In this document: positions 47,698-56,669 of the stretch, piece by piece | Position numbering within the stretch: position 1 is the stretch's first letter | Layout: every line of letters starts with the position of its first letter | NCBI GenBank assembly: GCA_019359495.1 | Contig: JAHHHF010000082.1 | Coordinates: 62,001 to 126,000 of the forward strand | Length of the DNA: 64,000 bases | From: Goleter apudmare HA4340-LM2 | GTDB lineage: Bacteria; Cyanobacteriota; Cyanobacteriia; Cyanobacteriales; Nostocaceae | Reading direction: 5' to 3' | Notes under the pieces: model-generated | The model's input: the letters and a program-made list of their open reading frames with translations, nothing else | What the model was told of the DNA's origin: nothing | The model's database searches: none | Program-made: the position numbers and the translations under genes

Positions 47698-48291
47698 ATG
47701 CGTGATACCTTTAATAAAATGATTGGGCGGACTCGCTATGTTGTTTGTCGCTTTTTTCTGCATTTAGGAGGGGATGAAGTAGCTCCAATTTTGGGAGTAT
47801 TAAATAGTGCTGCTAGGTCAGCGATCGCTGCTGATGGTGACATGGAAGTTTTGGGAGAAGAATTAGTCCAAATTAGCCAAACTTTGTTGCAATCTGATGA
47901 ATATTGGCTTTCTGCTGCTAATGAAGGTGATGTTTTTTGGGATGAAGGCGAGGCGGGAGATTTTTTCAATGAATTATTTACTGACTCCGCCCAAAGATAC
48001 GGCGCAGATATCGATGTTAGTTCTCCCTTGGGAGCTAATGAACCTTTATCTATACCTGTAACACGTAATATAGTCGTGATGATTACAGTAGCCTATGAAG
48101 GAGAAGTGCCAGAATTAGAAACCGACCTTGCTGATATTCAGGCACTCAAAGAAGGTTTGAAAGCCTTGATTAATTTGCACTACAAAAATAAACTCCGGGC
48201 GATTCAAGTGCATTTTTCACCAGCACAATTAGGTGATGAACTCACCAATGACCAGTTACTGCAATATTACCCAGAATTAATTCCCTTGTAG
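47698..48291 (+). CDS. DUF1517 family protein
   Basis: A 197-residue protein of a family found in cyanobacteria and plastids. Blocks: TRYVVCRFFLHLGGDEVAPI, SAIAADGDMEVLGEELVQIS, ITVAYEGEVPELETDLADIQ and LRAIQVHFSPAQLGDELTND. No clear signal peptide; the first 25 residues are moderately hydrophobic. A ribosome-binding site (ATGGAGAAA) precedes the ATG. Function unknown. Confidence 0.82.
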   Translation: MRDTFNKMIGRTRYVVCRFFLHLGGDEVAPILGVLNSAARSAIAADGDMEVLGEELVQISQTLLQSDEYWLSAANEGDVFWDEGEAGDFFNELFTDSAQRYGADIDVSSPLGANEPLSIPVTRNIVVMITVAYEGEVPELETDLADIQALKEGLKALINLHYKNKLRAIQVHFSPAQLGDELTNDQLLQYYPELIPL

Positions 48292-48360
48292 TCTGTTGGG
48301 TAGACCGTACATACTACCTGTATCGTAAATTGTTAAGCTCAGATATAGGACACTAGTGCA

Positions 48361-49227
48361 ATGATCATGACCATACTCCGGAAATTTACAGTCGTTGTTT
48401 TAGCCTTGAGTTTGTGCTTGACAACAGTCGCCTGTGGAGGTTCAAACCAAACTACACCTCCGGCTAGAAATGTTAGCCAGAACGCTGCTCTCACCAAATT
48501 AAGTGATGGTCAGTATCAAGTACAACAAGCCACGTATGATGATGGCACTGGGGAGTATACGCTGTTTTTAATCGACAGCAAACCCCCAACTTTTATCACC
48601 GAAAACTTACAAATGGCACGGTTAACTGATGACGAAATTAAGGAAGGTAAAAAAACATATCTGAAGGTAGAAAACGGACAGCCCATACTATACCTGACCG
48701 AAGATTTTAAAATTGAGTATGTCCACAACGTCACCGAAAACCGCACAAATCCCCAAACAGGTCAGCAAGAGACGGTGGTAGTGCGTCGAGAAAATGGCTT
48801 CTGGGCACCCTTTGCCGGGGCGTTGGCTGGTCAAGCGATCGGTAGTCTATTATTTAGACCCCAGTACTATGTACCTCCTGTCTATCAACCAGGACAGATT
48901 ATGACTGGCTATGGTGGCTATGGTAGCAGCTATGACCAAGCAGTCTCTAGCTACCGCAGTCGTTACAATGCACCCCCCGCAGCCGTAAGAAACCGCACCG
49001 CTTTCCGCAGTACAGGCACCATTAGAAGGTCATCTCCCGGTAGTTCAACTATCCGCCGCACCGTACCACGTAGCACGACGAACCGTCCTAGTGGTTCTGG
49101 CTTTGGTAGCAGTACCCTCACACCTTCTGGTAAATCTGGAACTACCAGACGTAGCCCCAGCAGTTTTGGTAGTGGACGGAGTTCTGCACCCCGTCGCTCA
49201 ACTGGCTTTGGCAGGAGACGCAGGTAA
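48361..49227 (+). CDS. Lipoprotein with Ser/Arg/Gly-rich tail
   Basis: A 288-residue secreted protein with a lipobox (LSLCLTTVAC). The middle part has a soluble domain (LSDGQYQVQQATYDDGTGEY) and a Gly/Ala stretch FAGALAGQAIGSLLFRPQYY. The last 100 residues are low complexity (SSPGSSTIRRTVPRSTTNRP) and very basic, as in other cyanobacterial envelope proteins that may bind polysaccharide or nucleic acid. Not otherwise recognised. A HIP1-built terminator follows. Confidence 0.75.
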   Translation: MIMTILRKFTVVVLALSLCLTTVACGGSNQTTPPARNVSQNAALTKLSDGQYQVQQATYDDGTGEYTLFLIDSKPPTFITENLQMARLTDDEIKEGKKTYLKVENGQPILYLTEDFKIEYVHNVTENRTNPQTGQQETVVVRRENGFWAPFAGALAGQAIGSLLFRPQYYVPPVYQPGQIMTGYGGYGSSYDQAVSSYRSRYNAPPAAVRNRTAFRSTGTIRRSSPGSSTIRRTVPRSTTNRPSGSGFGSSTLTPSGKSGTTRRSPSSFGSGRSSAPRRSTGFGRRRR

Positions 49228-49238
49228 AATTATTCTTA

Positions 49239-49275
49239 GGCGATCGCTGGCAGAAAAATAGCGATCGCCATTTTT
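49239..49275 (+). terminator. Terminator made of two inverted HIP1 octamers
   Basis: GGCGATCGCT (49239-49248) pairs with AGCGATCGCC (49260-49269), followed by ATTTTT. It lies 12 bases after the lipoprotein stop. Same design as the apcF terminator. Confidence 0.78.
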
Positions 49276-49355
49276 GATACTGTAGGGAAAGCGCGGAAGT
49301 TGAATCCAGATAGAACTTGGGTTAATTAATTCTCAAAGATGATCAAAAAACTCTA

Positions 49356-50612
49356 CTATTTAGAGTTAAATAATTCAGGTGTTTTCCACAAAGAACGCCA
49401 ACCTAATGTATATAAAAAGCTCTTAGCTATACCTAAAATACCTTGGATTTGGTAACCTAAGTATGCTCGAAGTACCAACCCTTTGCTCCTGCTCTTAGGA
49501 ACGTAAATAAATATGCATTTGAGCATTATCCATATCCCTTGGGTAACATATGTAACGTATAAAATCTCAATCCAACTTTTGAAGAATTTGGATTTTTTAC
49601 CCCCTAACCATAACAGAGGTTCACTATTCCAAGGATCAAATGCTATGAACTTTGTGGAAAAATCCCAATGGGGACGGATAAAAATTTCTCCCCTCTCGTT
49701 GAGCATACAAGCAGCGAAGCTAAAGATGCTATTACTAATACATACTATGTCACAGTTGCTTAACATAAAAAAGTCAATGTAAAACTCTATATTTAACTCT
49801 TTCATTTCTTCTGGCAAATTTACATCCAAATCTCTCGAAGTCACAGGAGAAAATTTTTCAAATTCCGGAAGAATACCGTCAATATCATCACTGCAAAGAA
49901 AGAGAACCGGATCTTCTAAAGTTTTCCATATCCCGTCCAGCCATTCGCAATACCATTTTGCAGGAAAGACTAATGTAAAACCAGCCCTAATCTCTGTAAT
50001 GTAATCACCTCGGCGTATGTGAATCCCAATGATTGTTTTGCCTTTGGAACGGAGAATATTTAGACTATTCTCCAATGGGATTTTTAGCTCGTGAACGGGC
50101 TGGAAAAGTGAACGAAAGTATTCTTTGTATGGCGCTAGAAAATGAGTTGGTAATTGGAAAAAACCCCAGATATCCACGTTAGCAAGACCCTGTTCTAGGG
50201 CTTCTGAACCCACATAGGAACTCTTGGCATCAGCAAGTTTTTCAAGATAAGGGATAAATTCTGGAACAATCTCAAACAAACTTTCTCCAAAATCCCGGCG
50301 CTCAATCGCAGGAGGTAACCGCTTGGAAATGAGTGCATCCTTATGTCCAAACAGTGTTTGGCCAATCCAAGGAGGACACTCTATTCTTGATCCATTCTTT
50401 TTTGCACAGATTCTCAAAAAAGCATACTGGAATAGCTGATTACCGAATCGCCCAAACTGTCCAATAGAGGACATTGTCAAAACTAGCTCTTTGGCACTTC
50501 TGGCATCATTTGCACCAGAGTCTTTAATATCTTCAGCATCTTGTTTGAAAGTGTCAAACACGCTAAATACCCTATCTGTTTCGCTCTTAGTGGTATATTT
50601 AAATTCTTCCAT
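49356..50612 (-). CDS. Glycosyltransferase family 11 (alpha-1,2-fucosyltransferase-like)
   Basis: A 418-residue enzyme. GT11 signatures are RFGNQLFQYAFLRICAKKNG near residue 55 and the GDP-fucose-contacting IIGIHIRRGDYI; a later block is DIVCISNSIFSFAACML. An N-terminal extension of about 45 residues precedes the fold, and a C-terminal region of about 80 residues is weakly hydrophobic (WIEILYVTYVTQGIWIMLKC). It probably decorates surface glycan or glycolipid. It lies on the same strand as the next glycosyltransferase, 78 bp downstream of it. Confidence 0.83.
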   Translation of the reverse strand: MEEFKYTTKSETDRVFSVFDTFKQDAEDIKDSGANDARSAKELVLTMSSIGQFGRFGNQLFQYAFLRICAKKNGSRIECPPWIGQTLFGHKDALISKRLPPAIERRDFGESLFEIVPEFIPYLEKLADAKSSYVGSEALEQGLANVDIWGFFQLPTHFLAPYKEYFRSLFQPVHELKIPLENSLNILRSKGKTIIGIHIRRGDYITEIRAGFTLVFPAKWYCEWLDGIWKTLEDPVLFLCSDDIDGILPEFEKFSPVTSRDLDVNLPEEMKELNIEFYIDFFMLSNCDIVCISNSIFSFAACMLNERGEIFIRPHWDFSTKFIAFDPWNSEPLLWLGGKKSKFFKSWIEILYVTYVTQGIWIMLKCIFIYVPKSRSKGLVLRAYLGYQIQGILGIAKSFLYTLGWRSLWKTPELFNSK

Positions 50613-50689
50613 TGCATTCGCTGATGTATTACTAACTACTAGCTAGCATCAAATTCTAAAGTCACCAGAAAGGTTAAGAAATATTGTTA

Positions 50690-51970
50690 TTACTTTGTTT
50701 CAGCCAAGACAGGCTTCCCTGTAGACACAGCCTGCTCGATAATATCTGCAGATCGACTCACGCCACCGGCTTGTTGAATTGCCTCTTGCAATCTCCAAGC
50801 ATTCTTTTTATAAGAATTTTGCGTCAACACTTTTTGAATAGCGGTTCGCAATTTGGGAACATTTACACTTTTCAGGGGGACAACTTCACCACATCCTGAC
50901 CAAGCTATCCTTGCTGCTATTCCTGGTTGATCATTAGCAATGGGAATAGCAACCATTGGTATACCATTTGTTAAGCATTCCAATGTCGTATTCATACCCC
51001 CATGAGTAATAGTGAGGTAGGCTTTTTGTAGTAATTCTAGTTGAGGCGCATAACCGACAACTATCGGATTTCCCGGCAACCCTTGCAAAACCTCTGGATT
51101 AGCCGAACCACCCAAGGAAATGACCAATTGGGCTTCTAAGCCGTTACAAGCTTCTGCAATAGTCTTGAAAACTGGTAACAAGCGATTTTGTATGGTTCCC
51201 AGAGAAGCATAAATCAACGGTTTCCCATTTAACTTATCAAAAGGGAAAGCGGAAACTTCCCGACCAATTGGACTGTGATAAGGGCCTGTGAAGTGGAAAC
51301 ATTGGGGCAAATTTTCTCTGGGAAACTCTAATTCAGAAGGCTGTTGACTGATTTGAGCCAGTTGGGAATATCTATCATTGGGGTTAGCATGGGCGGGTAA
51401 ATTCCACTCTTGACGATACTCATTAATCACTTCTGTGATGGGTTTGACAAGATTACCCAGTAATTTGTAACCTATGCGGTTACGCAGTCGGCCCCACCAG
51501 GTTAAATTGTACTCCCAGGTTGTGAAATGAGGTGGTATATTCTCTTCTCGATTAAGTACAACAGCACTACAAATAGTAATAAAAGGGATGCCCAGATAAT
51601 CTGCAACTGTTCCTCCCTCTGGCGTCACTTGATCTACTAACAGTGCTTCCACGCCTAGTTCTTGGATTGCTGTTGGTGCCTCTCTCAGCAAAACAGCCGC
51701 CCCATCTCTGAGTAGTTTAACAGTGTATTTTATTGCTGCGCGTCCACTCAGTTTTCCCAACTGAGCCAAGGATGCTGCCATTGTCCCACTAGGAAACTCA
51801 GATTCTCCAATCGCCCGGAATTCCAATCCTGCTGCTATTGTTCTGGATTTTGCATCCAGTCTTCCAAATAGGGTGACGCGATGACCGCGCTGTTGAAGTT
51901 CTTTTCCTAATGGCAACATGGTATTGATGTGACCAGTAGATGCCGGGCAAATTAGTCCAAAATGCGTCAT
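50690..51970 (-). CDS. UGT/MGT-type glycosyltransferase (GT1)
   Basis: A 426-residue GT-B enzyme like the macrolide/zeaxanthin glucosyltransferases. It starts MTHFGLICPASTGHINTMLP and has the donor-site signature ITHGGMNTTLECLTNGIPMV AIPIANDQPG (split here). I chose the Met at 51970 rather than 51991 because the usual N-terminus begins there and a hairpin (TTAGTTTCA / TGAAACTAA, 51982-52003) covers the upstream ATG. Possible acceptors are carotenoids or lipids. It may form a pair with the GT11 gene. Confidence 0.87.
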   Translation of the reverse strand: MTHFGLICPASTGHINTMLPLGKELQQRGHRVTLFGRLDAKSRTIAAGLEFRAIGESEFPSGTMAASLAQLGKLSGRAAIKYTVKLLRDGAAVLLREAPTAIQELGVEALLVDQVTPEGGTVADYLGIPFITICSAVVLNREENIPPHFTTWEYNLTWWGRLRNRIGYKLLGNLVKPITEVINEYRQEWNLPAHANPNDRYSQLAQISQQPSELEFPRENLPQCFHFTGPYHSPIGREVSAFPFDKLNGKPLIYASLGTIQNRLLPVFKTIAEACNGLEAQLVISLGGSANPEVLQGLPGNPIVVGYAPQLELLQKAYLTITHGGMNTTLECLTNGIPMVAIPIANDQPGIAARIAWSGCGEVVPLKSVNVPKLRTAIQKVLTQNSYKKNAWRLQEAIQQAGGVSRSADIIEQAVSTGKPVLAETK

Positions 51971-52013
51971 GGTAAATACACTTAGTTTCATTTTTGAAAC
52001 TAATGTAAAAATG

Positions 52014-52040
52014 CCCCAATAGTAAATCTCTCTACTGGGG
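52014..52040 (-). terminator. Terminator of the TPR gene
   Basis: On the minus strand CCCCAGTAG and CTATTGGGG (one G-T pair) enclose a loop and are followed by CATTTTT, 25 bases after the TPR stop. Confidence 0.72.
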
Positions 52041-52065
52041 GTTGAATAAATTACTACAAAATGCT

Positions 52066-52872
52066 CTACTGAAGCTTTAAGAATTTATCCAAAGCTGTCA
52101 CCAAGCTGGGAGGCCAACGGCGGATATTTGCCACCCAGTTGATATCTTTGTAGCGGTTATCAAGTCCGATTGCTGCGACCCAATTACTTTCGGCTTCGCC
52201 TTTTTTGCCTCCTACCCAGTATGCAGCTGTGAGGGCGGCTCGCACATCAGCAAAGTTGGGATATTTGCGGACGATGTTCCGCATTTCGCGGATGGCTTGG
52301 TCGATTTGATTTGTTTCGTAAAGTGCAACAGCGTAGTTGGCGCGAGCAAAGGCGAAATTGGGGGCGATTTCAAAAGATTTTTTGTAGTCTACGATCGCAT
52401 CATCCCATTTTCCTAGACCTGCTTTGGCATTACCACGATTGTTGTAAGCCATTGCATCATTGGGATCAAGTTCTAAGACATGATTATAATCTGCGATCGC
52501 ATCATCCCATTTCCCTAAACCTTCCAAGGCTGTACCACGATTTAAATAGGGGTCGGTGACGTTGGGAGCTAGTTCGACGGCTTTGTTGTAATCTGTCAGT
52601 GCTGCTGGCAATTTGTTCTGACTTACCCGCGAATTTCCCCGATTACTCCACGCACCAGCATTACTAGGAAATTGCTCAATAATCTCTGTCCAGTAACGTT
52701 CAGCCGTGGAAAAATCACCCTGATTCGTCGCCGCAAAAGCCTTATTTGCCAACTCATCGCCTTGTTGTAACTGTTCTTGAGTGAGGCTAGGCGTTGCGGA
52801 TAATGCCATAACTGGTGTACCCCAGCCCAACACAAGGAACAGACTGAGGAAAATACTAATTAACTTCATCAT
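52066..52872 (-). CDS. Secreted TPR protein
   Basis: A 268-residue protein with a signal peptide (KLISIFLSLFLVLGWGTPVMA). Several tetratricopeptide repeats span about residues 35-205: FSTAERYWTEIIEQFPSNAG, then AALTDYNKAVELAPNVTDPY, WDDAIADYNHVLELDPNDAM and WDDAIVDYKKSFEIAPNFAF. Two repeats are nearly identical at DNA level, so an internal duplication is likely. It should act as a protein-binding scaffold in the periplasm or thylakoid lumen. Confidence 0.88.
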   Translation of the reverse strand: MMKLISIFLSLFLVLGWGTPVMALSATPSLTQEQLQQGDELANKAFAATNQGDFSTAERYWTEIIEQFPSNAGAWSNRGNSRVSQNKLPAALTDYNKAVELAPNVTDPYLNRGTALEGLGKWDDAIADYNHVLELDPNDAMAYNNRGNAKAGLGKWDDAIVDYKKSFEIAPNFAFARANYAVALYETNQIDQAIREMRNIVRKYPNFADVRAALTAAYWVGGKKGEAESNWVAAIGLDNRYKDINWVANIRRWPPSLVTALDKFLKLQ

Positions 52873-52882
52873 AATTTAGGGA

Positions 52883-52917
52883 ATGGGGCATGGGGCATGG
52901 GGCATGGGGCATGGGGG
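52883..52917. repeat. Heptamer tandem repeat (ATGGGGC)
   Basis: Four exact ATGGGGC units and a fifth partial one, immediately upstream of the TPR gene start. A classic short tandemly repeated repetitive sequence of heterocystous cyanobacteria; another partial GTGGGGCATGGGGC is at 59581. Confidence 0.85.
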
Positions 52918-53013
52918 CAGCCCTGCGTTCAGTCGCCAGACTTATAGCAAGTGGCGTCATTGGGGAAAAGTGAAAAACTGACTCTTGACCCTTGACTTTT
53001 AACAACCCGATAA

Positions 53014-54117
53014 CTACAGCAAAGACATCTGCCCATTACTAGGCGGAGTGAAGCCCAAATGGTGATACGCTGTTTTCGTCGCTATCCTACCACGGAGTGT
53101 CCGGCTTAAATAGCCAATTTGCATCAGGTAAGGTTCATATACTTCTTCGATGGTTTGGGTATCTTCACCTGTGGCGGCGGCGATGGTTTCTAGTCCTACT
53201 GGGCCGCCGTTAAATTGTTCAATGATCACACTCAGCATTTTGCGGTCTGTCCAATCTAAACCGCAGGGATCTACTTGGAATAGTTGCAATGCTTCAGATG
53301 CAACGCTTTCATTAATCTCCCCTGATGATTTCACTTCCGCGTAATCACGTACTCGCTTGAGTAGCCTATTGGCAATACGTGGTGTTCCCCGTGAACGGCG
53401 CGCAATTTCGGTAGCACCATCCTCAGCAATGGGCGTGTCGAGTAATTGGGCGGTTCGCAGTACAATTTTGCTCAGTTCATCTACTTCATAGAAGCGCAGT
53501 TTTTGCACCAAGCCAAAGCGATCGCGCAGTGGTGAAGTTAAGGCCCCGACACGAGTTGTTGCACCCACCAAGGTAAATTTTGACAGGGGTAAACTGCGGA
53601 TGCGAGCGCTGGAACCTCTACCAATAGTAATATCTAAGCGATAATCTTCCATTGCTGGATAGAGGATTTCTTCAGTCATCCGTGAGAGGCGATGAATTTC
53701 GTCTACGAATAGCACATCCCCTGGCTTTAAGTTCACTAGTAGCCCTACAATATCTCGTGGACGTTCTAGTGCTGGCGCACTGGTAATTTTGCAGTTTACT
53801 CCCATCTCCGATGCCAAAATCATTGCCATTGTGGTTTTACCTAATCCTGGCGGCCCATACAGTAGCAAGTGATCCAGCACTTCACTCCGTGACTTAGCTG
53901 CTTTGATAGCAATATCCAGCACATCTTTTAAGTCTTTTTGCCCTATGTAATCGGCGAATCGCTGCGGTCGAATACTTTCTTCTTGTTTACCTTGTTCATC
54001 AATAGCAGCTGCGGGTTGTAACAGGTCTTCAGTAGGAGCAGCTTTCGCTGTCTTGTGATTTTGCTTTGGTTCACCGTTGGGGTCTTGAGGCTGTTTTTTA
54101 GAGGAGATAATCGCCAT
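53014..54117 (-). CDS. ruvB: Holliday junction branch-migration helicase RuvB
   Basis: Motor ATPase of homologous recombination, acting with RuvA. 367 residues, with a Lys/Gln-rich N-terminal extension of about 45 residues before [20 protein letters not shown]. Walker A is [18 protein letters not shown], Walker [13 protein letters not shown], sensor 1 [20 protein letters not shown], and the C-terminal winged helix includes [17 protein letters not shown]. ruvA is not in the neighbourhood, as is usual in cyanobacteria. Confidence 0.97.
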   Translation of the reverse strand: MAIISSKKQPQDPNGEPKQNHKTAKAAPTEDLLQPAAAIDEQGKQEESIRPQRFADYIGQKDLKDVLDIAIKAAKSRSEVLDHLLLYGPPGLGKTTMAMILASEMGVNCKITSAPALERPRDIVGLLVNLKPGDVLFVDEIHRLSRMTEEILYPAMEDYRLDITIGRGSSARIRSLPLSKFTLVGATTRVGALTSPLRDRFGLVQKLRFYEVDELSKIVLRTAQLLDTPIAEDGATEIARRSRGTPRIANRLLKRVRDYAEVKSSGEINESVASEALQLFQVDPCGLDWTDRKMLSVIIEQFNGGPVGLETIAAATGEDTQTIEEVYEPYLMQIGYLSRTLRGRIATKTAYHHLGFTPPSNGQMSLL

Positions 54118-54272
54118 AATTCAGCTATCAACCTTGACTTGAGGACTGTGTAAGCACCATGTTGGTGGCAAAAATGCGAATCAACAAAGATGGGGAAATT
54201 TTCGTTTTAGAATACACGCACCACTTTAAAATTTAAATTCCGGACAATTACCCAAAAGAGCAAAAGTTATTT

Positions 54273-55046
54273 ATGTTATCTAAAAGAATCTTACCGTGCT
54301 TGGATGTGAACGCGGGACGGGTTGTTAAAGGAGTTAACTTTGTTAACCTTCAGGATGCAGGCGATCCTGTAGAACTGGCCCAGGTTTACAACGAAGCTGG
54401 TGCAGATGAGTTAATATTTCTGGATATTACAGCAACTCATGAAGACCGCGATACAATTATTGATGTGGTGTACCGCACTGCCGAGCAGGTCTTTATTCCG
54501 TTAACTGTGGGTGGCGGGATTCAATCATTAGAAAATGTTAAAGCTATGTTACGGGCTGGGGCTGACAAGGTTAGTATTAACTCTGCGGCGGTACGCCAAC
54601 CAGACTTGATTGATCGGGCAAGCGATCGCTTTGGGAATCAGTGCATAGTTGTTGCTATTGATGCTAGGCGCAGAGTTGACCCTAATAATCCAGGTTGGGA
54701 TGTGTATGTACGTGGTGGTAGAGAAAATACAGGCAAAGATGCCTTACTGTGGGCAAAAGAAGTGGAAAAGCGCGGGGCTGGTGAATTGCTTGTAACAAGT
54801 ATGGATGCCGACGGTACTCAAGCCGGTTACGACCTAGATTTAACAAGATCCATAGCTGAGGCTGTTCAAATCCCTGTGATCGCTTCTGGTGGCGCAGGTA
54901 ATTGCGAACATATCCACGCCGCACTAACTGAGGGGAAAGCAGAGGCTGCACTATTAGCATCACTATTACATTACGGGCAGTTAAGCGTGGGGCAAATTAA
55001 AAACTATCTACGCGATCGCTCTGTACCAGTACGGTTGCTAACCTGA
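54273..55046 (+). CDS. hisF: Imidazole glycerol-phosphate synthase cyclase subunit
   Basis: Makes imidazole glycerol phosphate and AICAR with ammonia supplied by HisH in histidine synthesis. 257-residue TIM barrel. Catalytic Asp residues are in [16 protein letters not shown] and [17 protein letters not shown]; phosphate loops are [14 protein letters not shown] and [14 protein letters not shown]. Lone gene, as is common in cyanobacteria. Confidence 0.97.
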   Translation: MLSKRILPCLDVNAGRVVKGVNFVNLQDAGDPVELAQVYNEAGADELIFLDITATHEDRDTIIDVVYRTAEQVFIPLTVGGGIQSLENVKAMLRAGADKVSINSAAVRQPDLIDRASDRFGNQCIVVAIDARRRVDPNNPGWDVYVRGGRENTGKDALLWAKEVEKRGAGELLVTSMDADGTQAGYDLDLTRSIAEAVQIPVIASGGAGNCEHIHAALTEGKAEAALLASLLHYGQLSVGQIKNYLRDRSVPVRLLT

Positions 55047-55156
55047 TTTAAGCTGAACTTAACATTTATCGCTCATACACATCTATCTCTGGTTAGAGAC
55101 GCTTGCCCAAAACAGTGTTAATATTAGTTAACAAGTATGAATAAATATTAATAAAT

Positions 55157-55348
55157 ATGTTGATCCCTATTTTGTTGTTTGATGTGGCGCTGGTGGCTTG
55201 GTCACTGCACCTAATGGAGAAAGCCTTCCAACATAAGGAATTTTCTCTGATGTTAGCTGGCACCTTGGTCGCCCTCGCGGCTGCTGCTATGTTAGTAGTT
55301 TACTTTCTGATGGGGCATTGCATGACCTATTTGCTGCAAGTTTCTTAA
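55157..55348 (+). CDS. Small two-helix membrane protein
   Basis: 63 residues, almost all in two hydrophobic segments: IPILLFDVALVAWSLHLM and LMLAGTLVALAAAAMLVVYF. Short proteins of this type are conserved in cyanobacteria, but I cannot name a function. It sits between hisF and the tRNA gene on the same strand. Confidence 0.65.
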   Translation: MLIPILLFDVALVAWSLHLMEKAFQHKEFSLMLAGTLVALAAAAMLVVYFLMGHCMTYLLQVS

Positions 55349-55445
55349 GCGCAGTGCTCGGTCTCGGCAAATTAACTTTACACTTGTATCAGAGTTAAGT
55401 TGACAAACTACTAATTATTAAGACATAATCAGTAATTGACTTTAA

Positions 55446-55518
55446 GGGGTTATAGCTCAGTTGGTAGAGCGCTGCAATGGCATTGCAGAGGTCAGCGGTT
55501 CGAACCCGCTTAGCTCCA
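55446..55518 (+). tRNA. tRNA-Ala (GGC)
   Basis: 73-nt cloverleaf. Acceptor stem GGGGTTA/TAGCTCC has the G3-U70 pair that is the alanine identity element. D arm AGCTCAGTTGGTAGAGC, anticodon stem CTGCA/TGCAG with loop ATGGCAT (anticodon GGC), T arm with GGTTCGAA. CCA is not encoded. The 3' end abuts a truncated toxin gene. Confidence 0.97.
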
Positions 55519-55639
55519 TTGGAGAATATCTTGTTACCCCAGTCATCTCCTTTAAAATTTCCAAAGCTTTGTCTGGATCTTCTCCCACACCACGCGCCGC
55601 AGTTACCAGTACTCCAGAATCAATAAAAGTGATTGTCAT
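55519..55639 (-). pseudogene. PIN-domain toxin truncated at the tRNA
   Basis: The frame starts MTITFIDSGVLVTAARGVGE, the first strand and catalytic-Asp region (FIDSG) of a PIN nuclease, continues DPDKALEILKEM and then runs into the 3' end of tRNA-Ala. About 100 residues with the other acidic residues are missing. Its ATG overlaps the stop of the upstream antitoxin-like frame (ATGA). Confidence 0.78.
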
Positions 55640-55878
55640 GGGTCAGTTTCTTGTAATCCCCCGCGACGACTAGCAATTTCTTTTTCTATTTCATCTCGAC
55701 TTAATAAAGGTTCACCAGAAGCAACAATCCTAGAGCGAATTTGGCGTAAACGTTCTCCCAAAGGAGTTTTATTTGCAGAGGTTTTCAAGCGAAGAAATTC
55801 GACAAAATCTAAAACTTCTTCCTGTTTGTCTTGTGGAAGTGAACGCTACTTAGTTAATAACTCTTGTTCTGCATTCAT
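55636..55878 (-). pseudogene. Antitoxin-like gene with an early stop codon
   Basis: An 80-codon frame, MNAEQELLTK then TAG (55846-55848) where a Trp-like codon is expected, then RSLPQDKQEEVLDFVEFLRL and ending RGGLQETDP. The LPQDKQEEVLDFVEFL block is the DUF2281-type antitoxin start. With the truncated PIN gene downstream it forms a dead toxin-antitoxin pair. Confidence 0.72.
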
Positions 55879-56223
55879 TTTGACTACCTACATCTCATAT
55901 AGTAAAGTCAATACTTATTCCGTGGTAGACATGAATAATAGCCACAATATCATGATGGCGATCGCCTTTTCGAGAAGTTGTTCTCTGTATACCAATCGCA
56001 CTTTTCCCCAATACTTAAACGTGAAGGCGGAAGCTGCTACAGGGAAGATAAAACAAAGAAGGGTGCTTGTTCTTTTTGGTATTCCTTTTGTGTGGTTGCG
56101 GGAACGGTTTCACTCAGGTAATTCATTAAATGGGAAACCTTGACGACTTTATCCCCTTAAGCCAGAAATAGCCTCACAGGCTTCATAACCCGCCGGAAAC
56201 TGAAGTTACCGTCTAATAGCGAA

Positions 56224-56241
56224 AGTCTACTGAAGTAGACT
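56224..56241. repeat. Perfect palindrome AGTCTACT-GA-AGTAGACT
   Basis: Two 8-base arms with a 2-base loop. One of three short extragenic palindromes in this debris region. Confidence 0.6.
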
Positions 56242-56273
56242 CAGGATTTTGAGGGATATTAGGAGTTTCCATT

Positions 56274-56369
56274 ATGAATTTACAAGAAATTATTAATTCT
56301 ATTGAAAGTTTGTCCACAGAATTGGCAGCCATGATGAAGTTTACTAACTTAAATTTTGCACCTTACTAG
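56274..56369 (+). pseudogene. Remnant of a small antitoxin-like protein
   Basis: A 31-codon frame starting MNLQEIINSIESLSTELAAM with TTAGGAG upstream. The first 14 residues match the start of a common cyanobacterial antitoxin-like family; the rest does not. Probably a truncated, fused remnant. Confidence 0.35.
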
Positions 56370-56431
56370 TAAATACGTAAGCATTCATTTTTGTGGTAAT
56401 GAATTACTCTCCAGATTCATGTTTTATTTGT

Positions 56432-56480
56432 AGTCCATTTTAATGGACTTTACCTGTTAGACAGGGATTTACAATCCCTG
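56432..56480. repeat. Two adjacent short palindromes
   Basis: AGTCCATT-TT-AATGGACT at 56432-56449 and CAGGGATT-TAC-AATCCCTG at 56462-56480. Both look like dispersed cyanobacterial hairpin repeats; they could also end transcription of the NHLP operon, but lie about 190 bp beyond its last stop codon. Confidence 0.55.
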
Positions 56481-56669
56481 GCGGACGAGAGCGTAGTCGA
56501 AAAGTTGTAAGATACTGAGTTAAATTTATTTTGATATCCCCCAAGGTGCAAGATATCAGCTAACACAAACGCTTGACTTTTGTTACGTGTATTTCATAAA
56601 TCAAATTTCCCAACATCATTTTTTGGGTTCCATGCCGATCGCACTCTTAACACATGATAAACTCCCTAC

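Larger units (their letters stand above)
55879..56669. other. Gene-free, repeat-rich debris between the dead TA pair and the NHLP operon
   Basis: No intact gene. It holds three short perfect palindromes (56224-56241, 56432-56449, 56462-56480), a 31-codon remnant at 56274 and, on the minus strand near 55902-55975, a frame HHDIVAIIHVYHG that could be the end of a RelE/ParE-like toxin (weak). Confidence 0.55.

Noticed and set aside
52883-52917. Possible CRISPR-like array
   Set aside because: Units are seven bases, directly abutting and without spacers; this is a short tandem repeat. No CRISPR array or cas gene was found in the window.
55826-56143. 105-codon plus-strand frame near the dead toxin-antitoxin pair
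   Set aside because: Overlaps the antitoxin remnant on the other strand and looks like non-coding debris; no family resemblance.
56274-56369. Possible NHLP precursor peptide beside the export operon
   Set aside because: Only 31 codons, no Gly-Gly-type cleavage site and no core peptide; its start matches an antitoxin-like family instead.
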